DNA from: Candidatus Nucleicultrix amoebiphila FS5
Lineage (GTDB): Bacteria > Pseudomonadota > Alphaproteobacteria > Caedimonadales > Nucleicultricaceae
Assembly: GCF_002117145.1 (NCBI RefSeq)
Contig: NZ_CP008743.1
Span: 1,364,001-1,428,000 of the forward strand
DNA: 64,000 nucleotides
Direction: 5' to 3'
In this document: one piece after another, positions 1 to 8,285 of the stretch
How the letters are laid out: every line of letters starts with the position of its first letter
How positions within the stretch are numbered: position 1 is the stretch's first letter
Made by a program: the position numbers and the translations under genes
Notes under the pieces: generated by a model
The model's database searches: none
Seen by the model: the letters and a program-made list of their open reading frames with translations, nothing else
What the model was told of the DNA's origin: nothing

Positions 1-48
1 AATGAATAATAAAAAATATACTTAACAGGCCAGTCTTAAGAGGAATAG

Positions 49-273
49 ATGTCTATAAAAAACAAGCGATATTTATCATTAAGTCACAATATGATTGATA
101 CAATTTCGTTATGCCTTGTTTTTCTGGGAATTGTTTTTTGGTTATGTCAGGGGCTATTTCATCTGGATATAGTTTCTGATTTGTTTAGTAGAGACAGTTT
201 TTTATGTAAGCTTATTTATTTTTCAACGGGGTTTAGTGCAGTGAATATGTTGTATGTGAATTTTAGGGGATGA
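49..273 (+). CDS. DUF378-like small membrane protein
   Basis: A 74-residue protein of unknown function. Two hydrophobic segments (about residues 15-36 and 52-70) flank a short loop containing GLFHLDIVSDLF. This arrangement, a first helix ending in W..GLF.xDxV..LF followed by a second helix beginning KLIYFSTGFSA, matches the DUF378 (YuzA-like) family of two-helix inner-membrane proteins. An AAGAGGA ribosome-binding site lies 5 nt before the ATG. It runs towards the histidine kinase gene on the other strand and ends just before it. The family assignment is by pattern only; no function is claimed. Confidence 0.6.
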   Translation: MSIKNKRYLSLSHNMIDTISLCLVFLGIVFWLCQGLFHLDIVSDLFSRDSFLCKLIYFSTGFSAVNMLYVNFRG

Positions 274-280
274 CATTAAG

Positions 281-1558
281 TCAAGCCTTAAGCTTTATAT
301 AGAAAGTGGATCCTTTGTTTACTTTTGACTCTACCCATATATTACCTTGATGATAGTCAATAACTTTACGGCAAAAGGCTAGCCCCAAGCCTGATCCTCC
401 CACGCTTCCCACATTCCCACGATAGAAGTTTGTAAAAATCTTTTCCTGATCATCCTCTTGTATGCCAATACCATTATCTTTTAAGGAAATTATGTGAAAG
501 TTTTTTTTTCTTATAGAGTTTATGGTGATCTGAGGAGTGGTGTCGCAAAACTTCAAGGCGTTCATAATTAAGTTTTGAAAAGTTCTTTTTAAAAGAGCGC
601 GATCCCCATAAATCTCAGGCAAATTCCTCGTCTCTATTTTCGCGTTTTTAGCAGTAATATCAGGGCTCAAATCCTTGAGAATTTCAAGGATAAGATCTTG
701 TAATGAAAAAAGTTCTTTTTGCAGATTTTCTCTCTTTAACGTGGACATTTTTAAAGAATTTTGAATCAAAGACTTCATGTTGTCTAGGGCAGTGGATATA
801 AATGAAATATACTTTTGTGCAGTTTTATCTAAGGTTTTTTTTTGATGCTTAACGAGGAGAGAAAAGAATATGCTGATTGTTCTGGTATAACTTTGTAAAT
901 CATGGGGGCACATATATACAAAGCTTTCTAGATTTTCAGTTTTAGCTTTTAATATAGAGCAATTTATTTCCATATTTTTCTCTTTAGTTATATCTTCAAG
1001 GAAGAGCATAAGACCTCCTATTTTTTTAGGTGTTTCATGCCAAGGATGAATCTCCCAACGTAGCCAAAAAGTCTTATCTTCTATGATACATTTTTCATGT
1101 TCGCTTGTTAAAACGTTCCCCTTTAACCCCTTGTCAAATAAGCTTTTCCAGTAGTGTGGTCGATGCACAAAATCATCCAGCAAAGATGAGTTTTGAGTGT
1201 CGTTGCTCCTTAAGATGTTTTTCATGATCTTGTCCCACAGCGCGCTTTTTTCTATGTACTCTAGCTTATTATTCACTAAGGCTATGGCGACAGGCGCCTC
1301 TTCAACAAAGGCAATGAGGATGTTTCTGCTGAGTTTAAATAGGTTTTTGGTGTCTTCTTGACTTAATCTCTTTTGAGATGTTTTTTTCATGATGGAGCCA
1401 ACAGTTAAAGATAAAGGCTGCAGAAGAGCGAGCAACCTTACGTGATTTAAATCTTTATGTTTTGTATAATTCTTAAGGTTTTTTTTAAAAAAGCGTGTGA
1501 TAAAAGATTTGTTTTCGATGAGAGTCTTAAGTCTATTTTTAGTATTGAATGATTTCAT
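281..1558 (-). CDS. Cytosolic PAS-domain sensor histidine kinase
   Basis: A 425-residue histidine kinase without a membrane segment, so it should sense a cytoplasmic signal. A PAS-like domain with a PAC-type end (MLFLEDITKEKN) occupies about residues 88-195. The dimerisation/phosphoacceptor helix carries CPHDLQSY with His219 as the likely phosphorylated residue; this resembles the xxHDLxxPLR form of bacteriophytochrome-type kinases, but the usual Pro-Leu-Arg is replaced. The ATPase domain has the N box (NLIMNALKF), G1 (DNGIGI), F box (IFTNFYR) and G2 (GSGLGLAFCRKV). No response regulator is adjacent, so it is an orphan kinase in this window. The N-terminal 80 residues are very basic and unassigned. 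Confidence 0.85.
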   Translation of the reverse strand: MKSFNTKNRLKTLIENKSFITRFFKKNLKNYTKHKDLNHVRLLALLQPLSLTVGSIMKKTSQKRLSQEDTKNLFKLSRNILIAFVEEAPVAIALVNNKLEYIEKSALWDKIMKNILRSNDTQNSSLLDDFVHRPHYWKSLFDKGLKGNVLTSEHEKCIIEDKTFWLRWEIHPWHETPKKIGGLMLFLEDITKEKNMEINCSILKAKTENLESFVYMCPHDLQSYTRTISIFFSLLVKHQKKTLDKTAQKYISFISTALDNMKSLIQNSLKMSTLKRENLQKELFSLQDLILEILKDLSPDITAKNAKIETRNLPEIYGDRALLKRTFQNLIMNALKFCDTTPQITINSIRKKNFHIISLKDNGIGIQEDDQEKIFTNFYRGNVGSVGGSGLGLAFCRKVIDYHQGNIWVESKVNKGSTFYIKLKA

Positions 1559-1695
1559 CTGCGTCTCCCTAAGAATAGAAGAAACGATAGAAAATCCTAA
1601 GTTAAGTTGAAAAATGAGGAAAATTTAAATTATCTCAATATCTTTAATTAACACGCCTGGTTGCTAATACTATCTTCGACATCCGACAATCCTTT

Positions 1696-2181
1696 TCACG
1701 GGTATAAAAATATAAAAATTCCAAAGGAAGCGTAAAATATTATGAATAAGTAGGGGATGATGGTTTCTTTCGTCGTTAAAGACCTTTTGCCTTTTTGACG
1801 ACCTGTTTGTAAAATAAGAATGGTAAAAAGTCGAAAAGGAAAGAATTTCTCAATTTCCAGAAGTAATCTGTTTCTGATGTCTATCGTTTTTTTTATAGTG
1901 CCAAGATAACTGATCCAGGACACACACAAAATAATGCCCAACGCAATCATACCCCAAAGGACGAGGGGTTTATGGTAGGAATCAACACTTTGATTATCCC
2001 GGATATAAGCAATAGCAGAGATTCCTAATGCATTCACTGTCGTCCAAAAATTATTAGAAGCCTCCCTGATCTCATTGCTTTTATTAATGGACTCCACAAG
2101 TATCTTGTACTGATCAAAGGCTATGTTCTTATCTTCATCGTTTTGGGGAGGTCTTAGGAAGAATTTTAATTTATTGTGCAT
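1696..2181 (-). CDS. RipA-like octameric membrane protein (tentative)
   Basis: A 161-residue inner-membrane protein. The cytoplasmic N-terminus contains FDQYKILVESINKSNEIREASNNFW, followed by three hydrophobic segments (about residues 45-57, 74-95 and 140-160). This pattern, an amphipathic 'QYK..VE....R..A..F' stretch before the first helix, is what I recall of the RipA family of octameric membrane proteins (known from Francisella), but the match is from memory and moderate. The ATG at 2181 is preferred over an in-frame TTG at 2193 because GAGG lies 7 nt upstream of it. Confidence 0.45.
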   Translation of the reverse strand: MHNKLKFFLRPPQNDEDKNIAFDQYKILVESINKSNEIREASNNFWTTVNALGISAIAYIRDNQSVDSYHKPLVLWGMIALGIILCVSWISYLGTIKKTIDIRNRLLLEIEKFFPFRLFTILILQTGRQKGKRSLTTKETIIPYLFIIFYASFGIFIFLYP

Positions 2182-2330
2182 GCCTTGCCTCAAGGTTGAG
2201 ATTTTTTATATTTGGTTCTCATCATAAGTGAAGTTTCATATTGCACAGAGAAAAGCGCAGGCTCTTCAGAGTGGACCCCCCGATTTTTTTTCGGAGAGTC
2301 CTTAGCAAAAGCATAACGTTGCAGCCGACA

Positions 2331-2705
2331 CTATTTTATTTTATCAGCGACACAAGTTGTTCCTGCAGTATCATTGATAAAGGTTACACGATAATCTTCA
2401 TACACACTTAAATGCTCACAAGTGTCTCCCATCGTAAATGGATTGGTATCCCCTTTAATAGAGTAAAGAGTCTTTCCTTTCAGATTCCCTGCATCTACTT
2501 TGAAAGAATACAAATACTCACCAGGAATAATTTGGACATAGGAGGCGAGATTTTCGCTAATGACATCGCCTTCTGCTTTAATGCGTATCTTAAGGTTTTT
2601 TTTATTTTCATTAATGACATTAACCGTTCCTGCTGTTGCTTGACTAACAAGACTTAAAGCAAGAAATATAAAAGAAATATTGCGTATTAATTTTAGGGTC
2701 ATCAT
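2331..2705 (-). CDS. Secreted small protein, unknown function
   Basis: About 124 residues. The N-terminus MMTLKLIRNISFIFLALSL followed by VSQATA is a clear Sec signal peptide, with cleavage likely after ATA. The mature part (TVNVINENKKNLKIRIKAEGDV...) looks like a short all-beta domain with two cysteines (GDTCEHL, TTCVADK) that may form a disulfide in the periplasm. The ATG at 2705 is chosen because an AAGGAGAAACAA ribosome-binding site precedes it; an upstream in-frame start at 2765 would bury the signal peptide. It resembles in size and layout the secreted protein at 52804, but no sequence relationship could be shown by eye. Confidence 0.6.
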   Translation of the reverse strand: MMTLKLIRNISFIFLALSLVSQATAGTVNVINENKKNLKIRIKAEGDVISENLASYVQIIPGEYLYSFKVDAGNLKGKTLYSIKGDTNPFTMGDTCEHLSVYEDYRVTFINDTAGTTCVADKIK

Positions 2706-2827
2706 TTGTTTCTCCTTTTTTAAGTTAATGCCTTTTTTAGTGGTCACGGTTTGATCATTGATCATTCAAAAAAAGAGGACTAGTTTATTTAAAAACGTTT
2801 TTTCTCTCTTTCGATCTGCATTAAACT

Positions 2828-3283
2828 TTAGTCGAAACTCTTGTCATGGTGAGTTTCCATCCATGCAAAATGTCGCCGTTCGTCATTAAAGCCACGTTGA
2901 AGAATTTCATTGAGAGCATCGTCTATTCCGTCATAGGTCAACATCCGTTTGTAGGCGGTCTTTGTGTCTACTTCATTGCTTTTCATGGCACCAATGATGG
3001 CGTTGTCTCCAAATAATTCAGAAATAATGACTTTGCCTTGCGTGAGAATTTTCTTGAGATCTCCTTTTTGAGGGGGTTGATGTTTGTGCTTGATAAGATA
3101 ATCAGAAAGCTCTTTGACGTGTCGATGATGATCATCCTTGAAGCTGCTCATTGTTGTTTTGTATGAGGTGTCTTCAAGTCTATTAAGAGCGGCATCATAG
3201 GCTTCGATCGCATCGAGATCTAACTCTATTAAGTCTTTTAACGCATCAAAGATATCTTGTTGTAATCCAACTTTTGTCACCAT
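2828..3283 (-). CDS. Ferritin-like four-helix protein (DUF2383-type)
   Basis: A 151-residue, almost entirely helical protein. It has the repeated E...H pattern of ferritin-like di-iron proteins: LIELDLDAIEAYDAAL, then FKDDHHRHVKELSDYL, NEVDTKTAYKRML and FNDERRHFAWMETHH. The Glu and His positions in helices 1, 2 and 4 could hold two metals. It fits the DUF2383/PA2169-like group, often linked to stress and resting cells. The start at 3283 is set by a near-perfect AAGGAGGAG site; a reading frame open further upstream overlaps chaB and has no such site. It follows chaB by about 50 nt and is probably co-transcribed with it. Confidence 0.7.
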   Translation of the reverse strand: MVTKVGLQQDIFDALKDLIELDLDAIEAYDAALNRLEDTSYKTTMSSFKDDHHRHVKELSDYLIKHKHQPPQKGDLKKILTQGKVIISELFGDNAIIGAMKSNEVDTKTAYKRMLTYDGIDDALNEILQRGFNDERRHFAWMETHHDKSFD

Positions 3284-3332
3284 GGTTTTCTCCTCCTTTT
3301 GTTGTTCATTTCTTAAATCTAAGATGGTCACT

Positions 3333-3578
3333 TTATGGTATGTTTTCTCGTGTGGACAAAATCCAATGATCATTAGATTTCTGATATTTTTTTTTAACGG
3401 CGGCCCAGGCAACCCTATGCGCTACCTGTTCTTGTGTTGAAGAAGACGTTCGTCTTCTTTTGGGATTTTTGTATTCTTCTAGAGCATTATTAAACGCGGC
3501 CCTATAAATTTCTTGGGCGTGTATAGGTAAATTTTTTTTTACAGGCTCCGGCAAGTCAGAAAGGGTCTTATAAGGCAT
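3333..3578 (-). CDS. chaB: ChaB family protein
   Basis: An 81-residue protein matching ChaB over its full length: MPYKTLSDLPEPVKKNLP, then HAQEIYRAAFNNALEEYKN, and the C-terminal AHRVAWAAVKKKYQK. ChaB was named as a regulator of the ChaA cation antiporter in E. coli, but most homologues sit apart from chaA and their role is unclear. It is found here with a ferritin-like gene downstream, a pairing that suggests a stress-response unit (inference). The ATG at 3578 matches the usual MPY start of the family; a GTG two codons upstream is the alternative. The GAGGAGAG site would serve both. Confidence 0.8.
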   Translation of the reverse strand: MPYKTLSDLPEPVKKNLPIHAQEIYRAAFNNALEEYKNPKRRRTSSSTQEQVAHRVAWAAVKKKYQKSNDHWILSTRENIP

Positions 3579-3759
3579 AGTCACTCTCCTCTGTCTTTGC
3601 GATCTCTATTATCATTTTAGAGGAGAAAAATAAGAGCTACAGTGGAATAGAAGTTATTTTTTAATATTGAAAAATAAGCTCAGAAGTTTTTTGAAAAGCT
3701 AAAATGAGAAAAAATTTTTATAAGTGGTGTTTCCTGTTTTAAAAGCGATTTAGAAAACC

Positions 3760-4407
3760 CTAAGATTTTTGCTTTTCAAAGTGCAGGGTGTACGCACCCT
3801 TGTTTCCGATAAACTTTTTTTGAACAAAGCCAACCTTCTTCATTAAGTCGACGACTGTTTGCGTTTTTTGAAAATGAGGGTCAAAGATGGTTTCTGTGAT
3901 GGAAACGATCCCATTTGGCTTTACGGCGTCTGCAAGGCTTGTCAGCGCGGTAACCCTTTCATTTTCGGGGATTTCACCCAAAATGCAAACCATAAGAACG
4001 ACATCATACGTGTTCTTGTTTAGGTTGATTGTATCAAGCGCCCCATGAATGAAATCAATATTCGTGAGCCCAAGCACCTGTGCTTTGGCTTGCGTTTTCT
4101 CAATCATCTTGTGTTGAATATCCAAGCCTGTTACCCAGCCGTTTTTTTCAGCAATTCTTTGGGCTAAGGGTAAAGCAACTCTGCCTGGACCACATCCAAT
4201 ATCGAGGATTTTTATGCCGTCAAAAATTGGCAGTGCTTCGATGATTGAAGAAGCTTTATGAGCATGTGCAAAAGGATTGTCTAATTCAACAAGCCATGCG
4301 AGCCAAGAGGGACAGGGCAATTTGTGGCGATTGGAAGAGAGTCTCCATAGTAGTCCTCCAATGAGGAGGACAGATACCCCAAGCGCGCTATATAGGAATA
4401 AATTCAT
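3760..4407 (-). CDS. Membrane-anchored SAM-dependent methyltransferase
   Basis: A 215-residue class I methyltransferase. The N-terminal helix (about residues 3-22) should anchor it in the inner membrane. The Rossmann fold follows, with motif I ILDIGCGPGRVALPLA, an acidic residue at the end of strand 2 (VTGLDIQ), motif II/III around DFIHGALDTI and motif IV YDVVLMVCILGEIP. The substrate is not evident; the ubiquinone/phospholipid type of methyltransferase is compatible with the membrane anchor. The ATG at 4407 has AAAGGTG just upstream, better than the TTG one codon earlier. Confidence 0.7.
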   Translation of the reverse strand: MNLFLYSALGVSVLLIGGLLWRLSSNRHKLPCPSWLAWLVELDNPFAHAHKASSIIEALPIFDGIKILDIGCGPGRVALPLAQRIAEKNGWVTGLDIQHKMIEKTQAKAQVLGLTNIDFIHGALDTINLNKNTYDVVLMVCILGEIPENERVTALTSLADAVKPNGIVSITETIFDPHFQKTQTVVDLMKKVGFVQKKFIGNKGAYTLHFEKQKS

Positions 4408-4590
4408 CAATCACCTTTCTCAATCGCATTAAATCTTTAGCAGCAATTGGTAATCAAAGTTTAAGCTTGACTGGGCGCAACTCCGTGACCCAAGTCTCAT
4501 AAAAATAAAGGTTGTTTAAATCATTTTTTATAGGGGATTGTCAAAAAATCTCCTTTATTATTTCTGTGTTATATAATATATAGAAACAAA

Positions 4591-4619
4591 TTGACAATTT
4601 ATAGATTTTAAATTATGAG
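4591..4619 (+). promoter_or_regulatory. Candidate sigma-70 promoter for the F-box gene
   Basis: A perfect -35 hexamer TTGACA (4591-4596), a 17-nt AT-rich spacer and a -10 like TATGAG (4614-4619, 4 of 6). It ends about 34 nt before the proposed ATG at 4653. Seen directly; activity is inferred. Confidence 0.4.
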
Positions 4620-4652
4620 AGATTTTTGCGAAAATTTTCTAGAGTAATTTCT

Positions 4653-7430
4653 ATGTATAAAATCCTTTTTTTATTTTTATTTGTTTTCTCTTTTTCTTTC
4701 CTTCATGCATCGAATACAATGGATGGTGATGAAAACCAAAATTCTCCAAACCCAAAGAGAGCTCAAAATTCTTCTGTGCCAGAAAAGACAGAGCCCGTTA
4801 TCGACCCACATTTGTACAACTTTTTAGGGGGAAGTACCGAATCTTCTGCTAAACGCAAGAGAGAGGATGAGGGAAGTCAGGACAAAGAGTCAAAACCCAA
4901 AAGAACGAAAGTGAGGGAGGACGCAGATATAGAAGAAATTTCCACAGCTGACCTAAAAAAAACAAGACAAGAAAATGAGATGCAGCTTTTGATTCTTCCT
5001 AATGAAGTGTTAATCGAGATTTTATATTTTTCAGATCTTAAAACGTTTTGGGCTTTGAGAGAAGTATGCAAAAGAGTGCACGGTATTTCAGGGGAACCTA
5101 AACTTTTTATTCCCCAAGAACCGAAGTTAGTTATCCGATGGATTCAGGGATTTATCAATGAAGAGACACTTGAGGTTGATCAAGAAAGATTTTTCCAGGA
5201 TTTATTTTATCGAAATCGTCATACGGCAGACGGTCAAAATCTTTTGAGGAAAGCGTGCTTTAGCGAACGTTTTGATGTTTTGCATAAAGATAAAATTTTT
5301 GCTTACGATGTGACGAAAAATAAAGTTGATTTTACTCCGGAGTTTAAGATGTTCTATGAAGAATATCTAAAATTGAGAGCGTCTGAAAATAAAAGCCTTG
5401 AAGCTTACGATAAGCAAAAGGCAGCGGAAGGTGAATTAAGAAGAAGGCTAGCACTATTTCTTCCCTATCAAATTGCTTGTTTTTTGGATCTTCATTGTTT
5501 TGAAGCGGAGTTTTTTGCGATAGAGAATTCAATTCTAGGGCGCTTAAATGCCCATCCTTTCAGCGCTTTGCCTCCTTTTTTGATCGCTTCTTATCTCACG
5601 GATCCTAATAAGGATCAGGATGAATTATTATTTACGATGGACCGGCGTCTTGGGCTTCTCAGTCATGAAGTATCTGCTCAAAAAATGGAAAACATTTTGG
5701 GGGCTAATGAACCAGCTTTGTACTTGCACCAAATGCTAAGAGCCATGGGAAAAATCGTGCAGAATGATTCTGTTTCATTGAGTCGTCAACGGCCTGAAGA
5801 CCTTGAAAAATTTGAACAAACTCTTTTGTTTAACTATAAGCGTTTCATAAATATAGCGGAAGCACAGATGAAAATCCTTAATCGGGAATTTTGTGATAGC
5901 GCTGGGTATTATAAGGCAACTGTTAAATCTCTTATTGCTCAACGTTTGGAAATGATCGAACGTATTTTTGATTTCTTTATACTAGACACTAGATTGTTAA
6001 TAAAATACTCTAAGGAAAGCCTCATAGACAATGGGGAAGCAAACGGTAATGAAGAGATCAATCCAGAAAAAGAATTTAACCATCACCAAAAAGTTGGAGA
6101 GTACGAGAGAAGACTTGGTGAGATGTATCTAAGATGGGCTGATCTTAGTAAATCGAGTCCCTTAAAAAAAGAAATTTACAAAAGTTATTATGCCCACGCA
6201 TGTAATCATTTTACAAACGCTTTAAAAAGCTTAACAAGCTCTGTTAGTCTTACAAATCCATCTTTGCAAGAAGAACAAGAACGTCTTCCTCTCCAAGAGA
6301 CTGTTTTGTCTTTCTTGAAAAGTTTAGTGCTCGGTGATGTTAGTATTAGGGATACAATTTATAACTCTGCGATAGATGCTTTAGAATCTCTATTCGATAC
6401 ATCTTATTGGACTGAGCGCCACAATCGAGACGCAAGGACGTCTACCAGTATACGAGAGATGGCCTTTAGTATGCTTGACCTTCGCAAAGGTAAAATAACA
6501 GTGCCGGATCTTAAAATTACTTATCAATTATTATTGGATGAAACTGACGATTTAGATGCAGACGAAGAAAAGATAAAAGCTCTATGGCGCATGTTTTTTG
6601 AGAAATACGTGACTCAATTCCCAGTATCCAAAGAAAATGCGCAGGACTTCCTCCAGCTTCTTAGCCGAACTATGACAGATGATATGTGTGACGAGGGTCT
6701 GATAGTAAGTGAAAATTTTCCTAGAATGCAGATTGTTGAAGAATGTCACAAAGCAGTCTTTCCTCTCAAGCTGAATGAGGTTTTTAAGGACGATCTTTCA
6801 GTAGAAGATTGGTTAAATTTAGCGAACATTTGTTTAACTTATGCTCAATTTCTAGAAAAAGAGGAGAAAAAAGATCACGTAAAGATTGCGTCTTTACGAG
6901 AGGCGTACGTCACTTTCTTAGAGCATGCTTATGAGATGAAGAAAGATTTTTGTGGGTCTTACTCATTTGAAAATTTTTTAATGGCTTTTGTTCAGTCCGC
7001 GCAAAGCTATCTCAAAGTGGGTAATCTGGACAAGGCGTCGGCATTCTTTTCCAAAGCTGTAGAGTATTCTACGCGCGAGGCCTATAACCGTCTCTGTGAT
7101 CTTGATGAGCAGGTGAAAGACTATCTACAAACTGTTGACGCTCTCAAAGACTTCCAAACGCCCCAAGCAATTGCTAAGCTTGATCAACAAGTGTTAGCAG
7201 CGTTTGTAACCCTTGTTGGGAAGACTCCTTCTTCTTATAACAGGGCAATAAATATATGTGAGATAGCTGAAGCATTGATGCATTATAAAAAAGATTTTGC
7301 CTCAGCCGAAAAATGGCGCGAAAAAAGATTGAGAAGAGATGAGCTTAATGACGACGAGTGTGCTGCAGACTTGCTGGAGTTAAAAACTATCATAAAAAGT
7401 TTTGTGCGGGAGTCGGGACGAAAGGGATGA
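4653..7430 (+). CDS. Secreted F-box protein with NLS-like stretch; putative host effector
   Basis: A protein of about 925 residues (numbered from the ATG at 4653; an upstream TTG at 4626 adds nine). MYKILFLFLFVFSFSFLHAS is a signal peptide. A low-complexity linker follows, with two basic clusters, AKRKRE and KPKRTKV (about residues 66-87), that look like a bipartite nuclear localisation signal. Residues 112-146 fit the F-box consensus: LPNEVLIEIL...DLKTFWALREVCKRVHGI. F-boxes bind Skp1 in eukaryotic SCF ubiquitin ligases and are rare in bacteria outside host-associated species. The remaining ~770 residues are alpha-helical with TPR-like pairs near the C-terminus (LKVGNLDKASAFFSKAVEYS). A role as an exported effector that targets host proteins is inference; export from a Gram-negative cell would need a further step. 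Confidence 0.7.
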   Translation: MYKILFLFLFVFSFSFLHASNTMDGDENQNSPNPKRAQNSSVPEKTEPVIDPHLYNFLGGSTESSAKRKREDEGSQDKESKPKRTKVREDADIEEISTADLKKTRQENEMQLLILPNEVLIEILYFSDLKTFWALREVCKRVHGISGEPKLFIPQEPKLVIRWIQGFINEETLEVDQERFFQDLFYRNRHTADGQNLLRKACFSERFDVLHKDKIFAYDVTKNKVDFTPEFKMFYEEYLKLRASENKSLEAYDKQKAAEGELRRRLALFLPYQIACFLDLHCFEAEFFAIENSILGRLNAHPFSALPPFLIASYLTDPNKDQDELLFTMDRRLGLLSHEVSAQKMENILGANEPALYLHQMLRAMGKIVQNDSVSLSRQRPEDLEKFEQTLLFNYKRFINIAEAQMKILNREFCDSAGYYKATVKSLIAQRLEMIERIFDFFILDTRLLIKYSKESLIDNGEANGNEEINPEKEFNHHQKVGEYERRLGEMYLRWADLSKSSPLKKEIYKSYYAHACNHFTNALKSLTSSVSLTNPSLQEEQERLPLQETVLSFLKSLVLGDVSIRDTIYNSAIDALESLFDTSYWTERHNRDARTSTSIREMAFSMLDLRKGKITVPDLKITYQLLLDETDDLDADEEKIKALWRMFFEKYVTQFPVSKENAQDFLQLLSRTMTDDMCDEGLIVSENFPRMQIVEECHKAVFPLKLNEVFKDDLSVEDWLNLANICLTYAQFLEKEEKKDHVKIASLREAYVTFLEHAYEMKKDFCGSYSFENFLMAFVQSAQSYLKVGNLDKASAFFSKAVEYSTREAYNRLCDLDEQVKDYLQTVDALKDFQTPQAIAKLDQQVLAAFVTLVGKTPSSYNRAINICEIAEALMHYKKDFASAEKWREKRLRRDELNDDECAADLLELKTIIKSFVRESGRKG

Positions 7431-7488
7431 TTAAGTTTATTGGCAGGGCCATTTCTATGGCAACAGAAATCTTGGCTAAAAGCAGAAA

Positions 7489-7516
7489 TTGACAACGATG
7501 TCTCAGATACTATATA
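7489..7516 (+). promoter_or_regulatory. Candidate sigma-70 promoter
   Basis: TTGACA (7489-7494), 16-nt spacer, TATATA (7511-7516). A transcript starting near 7523 would leave little leader for the ATG at 7535 but about 33 nt for the ATG at 7556, which favours the later start of the next gene. Confidence 0.4.
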
Positions 7517-7555
7517 CCTTTCCATCTTGTTAGGATGAGGGGTTTTTTAAGAGAC

Positions 7556-8146
7556 ATGTTTAAAACGATACGTTTTTATAAGGAGGCTATAAATTCATAC
7601 TTGTTGTTTATAGTCGTCTTTTTCTTCTTTGAAACCCTTTTGCGTGCCTCTTATGAAATCAAAACGATCGAAGCTGATCAGGATGAAGGAGTCGTTTATA
7701 GCCGCGGCAAAATGACCAAAATTATCTTTGGAGAGCCTCAAAAAACTGTTCCATCCTTTAAAAGATCTTCAACAGTTTTGCTTGAAACAAAAAGTCTTTT
7801 TCATTGTCATGGAATTTGCATACGAGGAAAAACGTCTGCTGGGAACATTGTAAGAGCTCTCTATCATTGGGATAGCATTACTGAGATAGAGACATTATTC
7901 TCAACCCTGAAAAATATCATGATCACCCATCATCACGCTGTGCCTCAATCAATTAGCACTCGATTATTCGGAACCTTGGCTTCGGCTGAGTGGAAGAATG
8001 AGCTCCTAGTCCATAAAGAAATGGCCAATATTGTAGGATATTACATCGAGAAGAGAGCTGATGGAGAAGAAAGCTATCTTGATGTTTGTATGAGTGAACA
8101 GGAGGACTTTTATCGATTGGGGAAACTCTCTCCTCAAGACGACTAG
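7556..8146 (+). CDS. Exported protein with CheD/CNF1-like Cys-His pattern
   Basis: About 196 residues; an alternative ATG at 7535 adds seven. A hydrophobic segment near the N-terminus (YLLFIVVFFFFETLLRASYE) acts as signal peptide or anchor. The body has a beta-strand-like run ending in HGICIRGK, then a second strand ALYHWDS with the His 16 residues after the Cys, then a helix. CheD receptor deamidases and CNF1-type toxin deamidases share such a G-x-C strand with a catalytic His about 15-17 residues on. This is a pattern match only; the third residue of such a site is not identified. It directly follows the F-box gene, so both may act outside the cell. No family is recognised with certainty. 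Confidence 0.5.
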   Translation: MFKTIRFYKEAINSYLLFIVVFFFFETLLRASYEIKTIEADQDEGVVYSRGKMTKIIFGEPQKTVPSFKRSSTVLLETKSLFHCHGICIRGKTSAGNIVRALYHWDSITEIETLFSTLKNIMITHHHAVPQSISTRLFGTLASAEWKNELLVHKEMANIVGYYIEKRADGEESYLDVCMSEQEDFYRLGKLSPQDD

Positions 8147-8285
8147 GTTCGGTGAATGCTTTTTAAAAGTGTCATTAAACTGTCATCCCGCTCTTTCTTG
8201 AAGCCTCAATCGTTCCCCATCTATGTCTTGCGCTATAGAAGGCTTACCTATAGATTTATAAGAAATTCAAAATAAAAGGCTTTAC

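Noticed and set aside
2268-2304. GC-rich inverted repeat around an A/T run (GGACCCCCCGA ... TCGGAGAGTCC)
   Set aside because: The stem has mismatches and neither side has a T tract after it, so it cannot be called a terminator.
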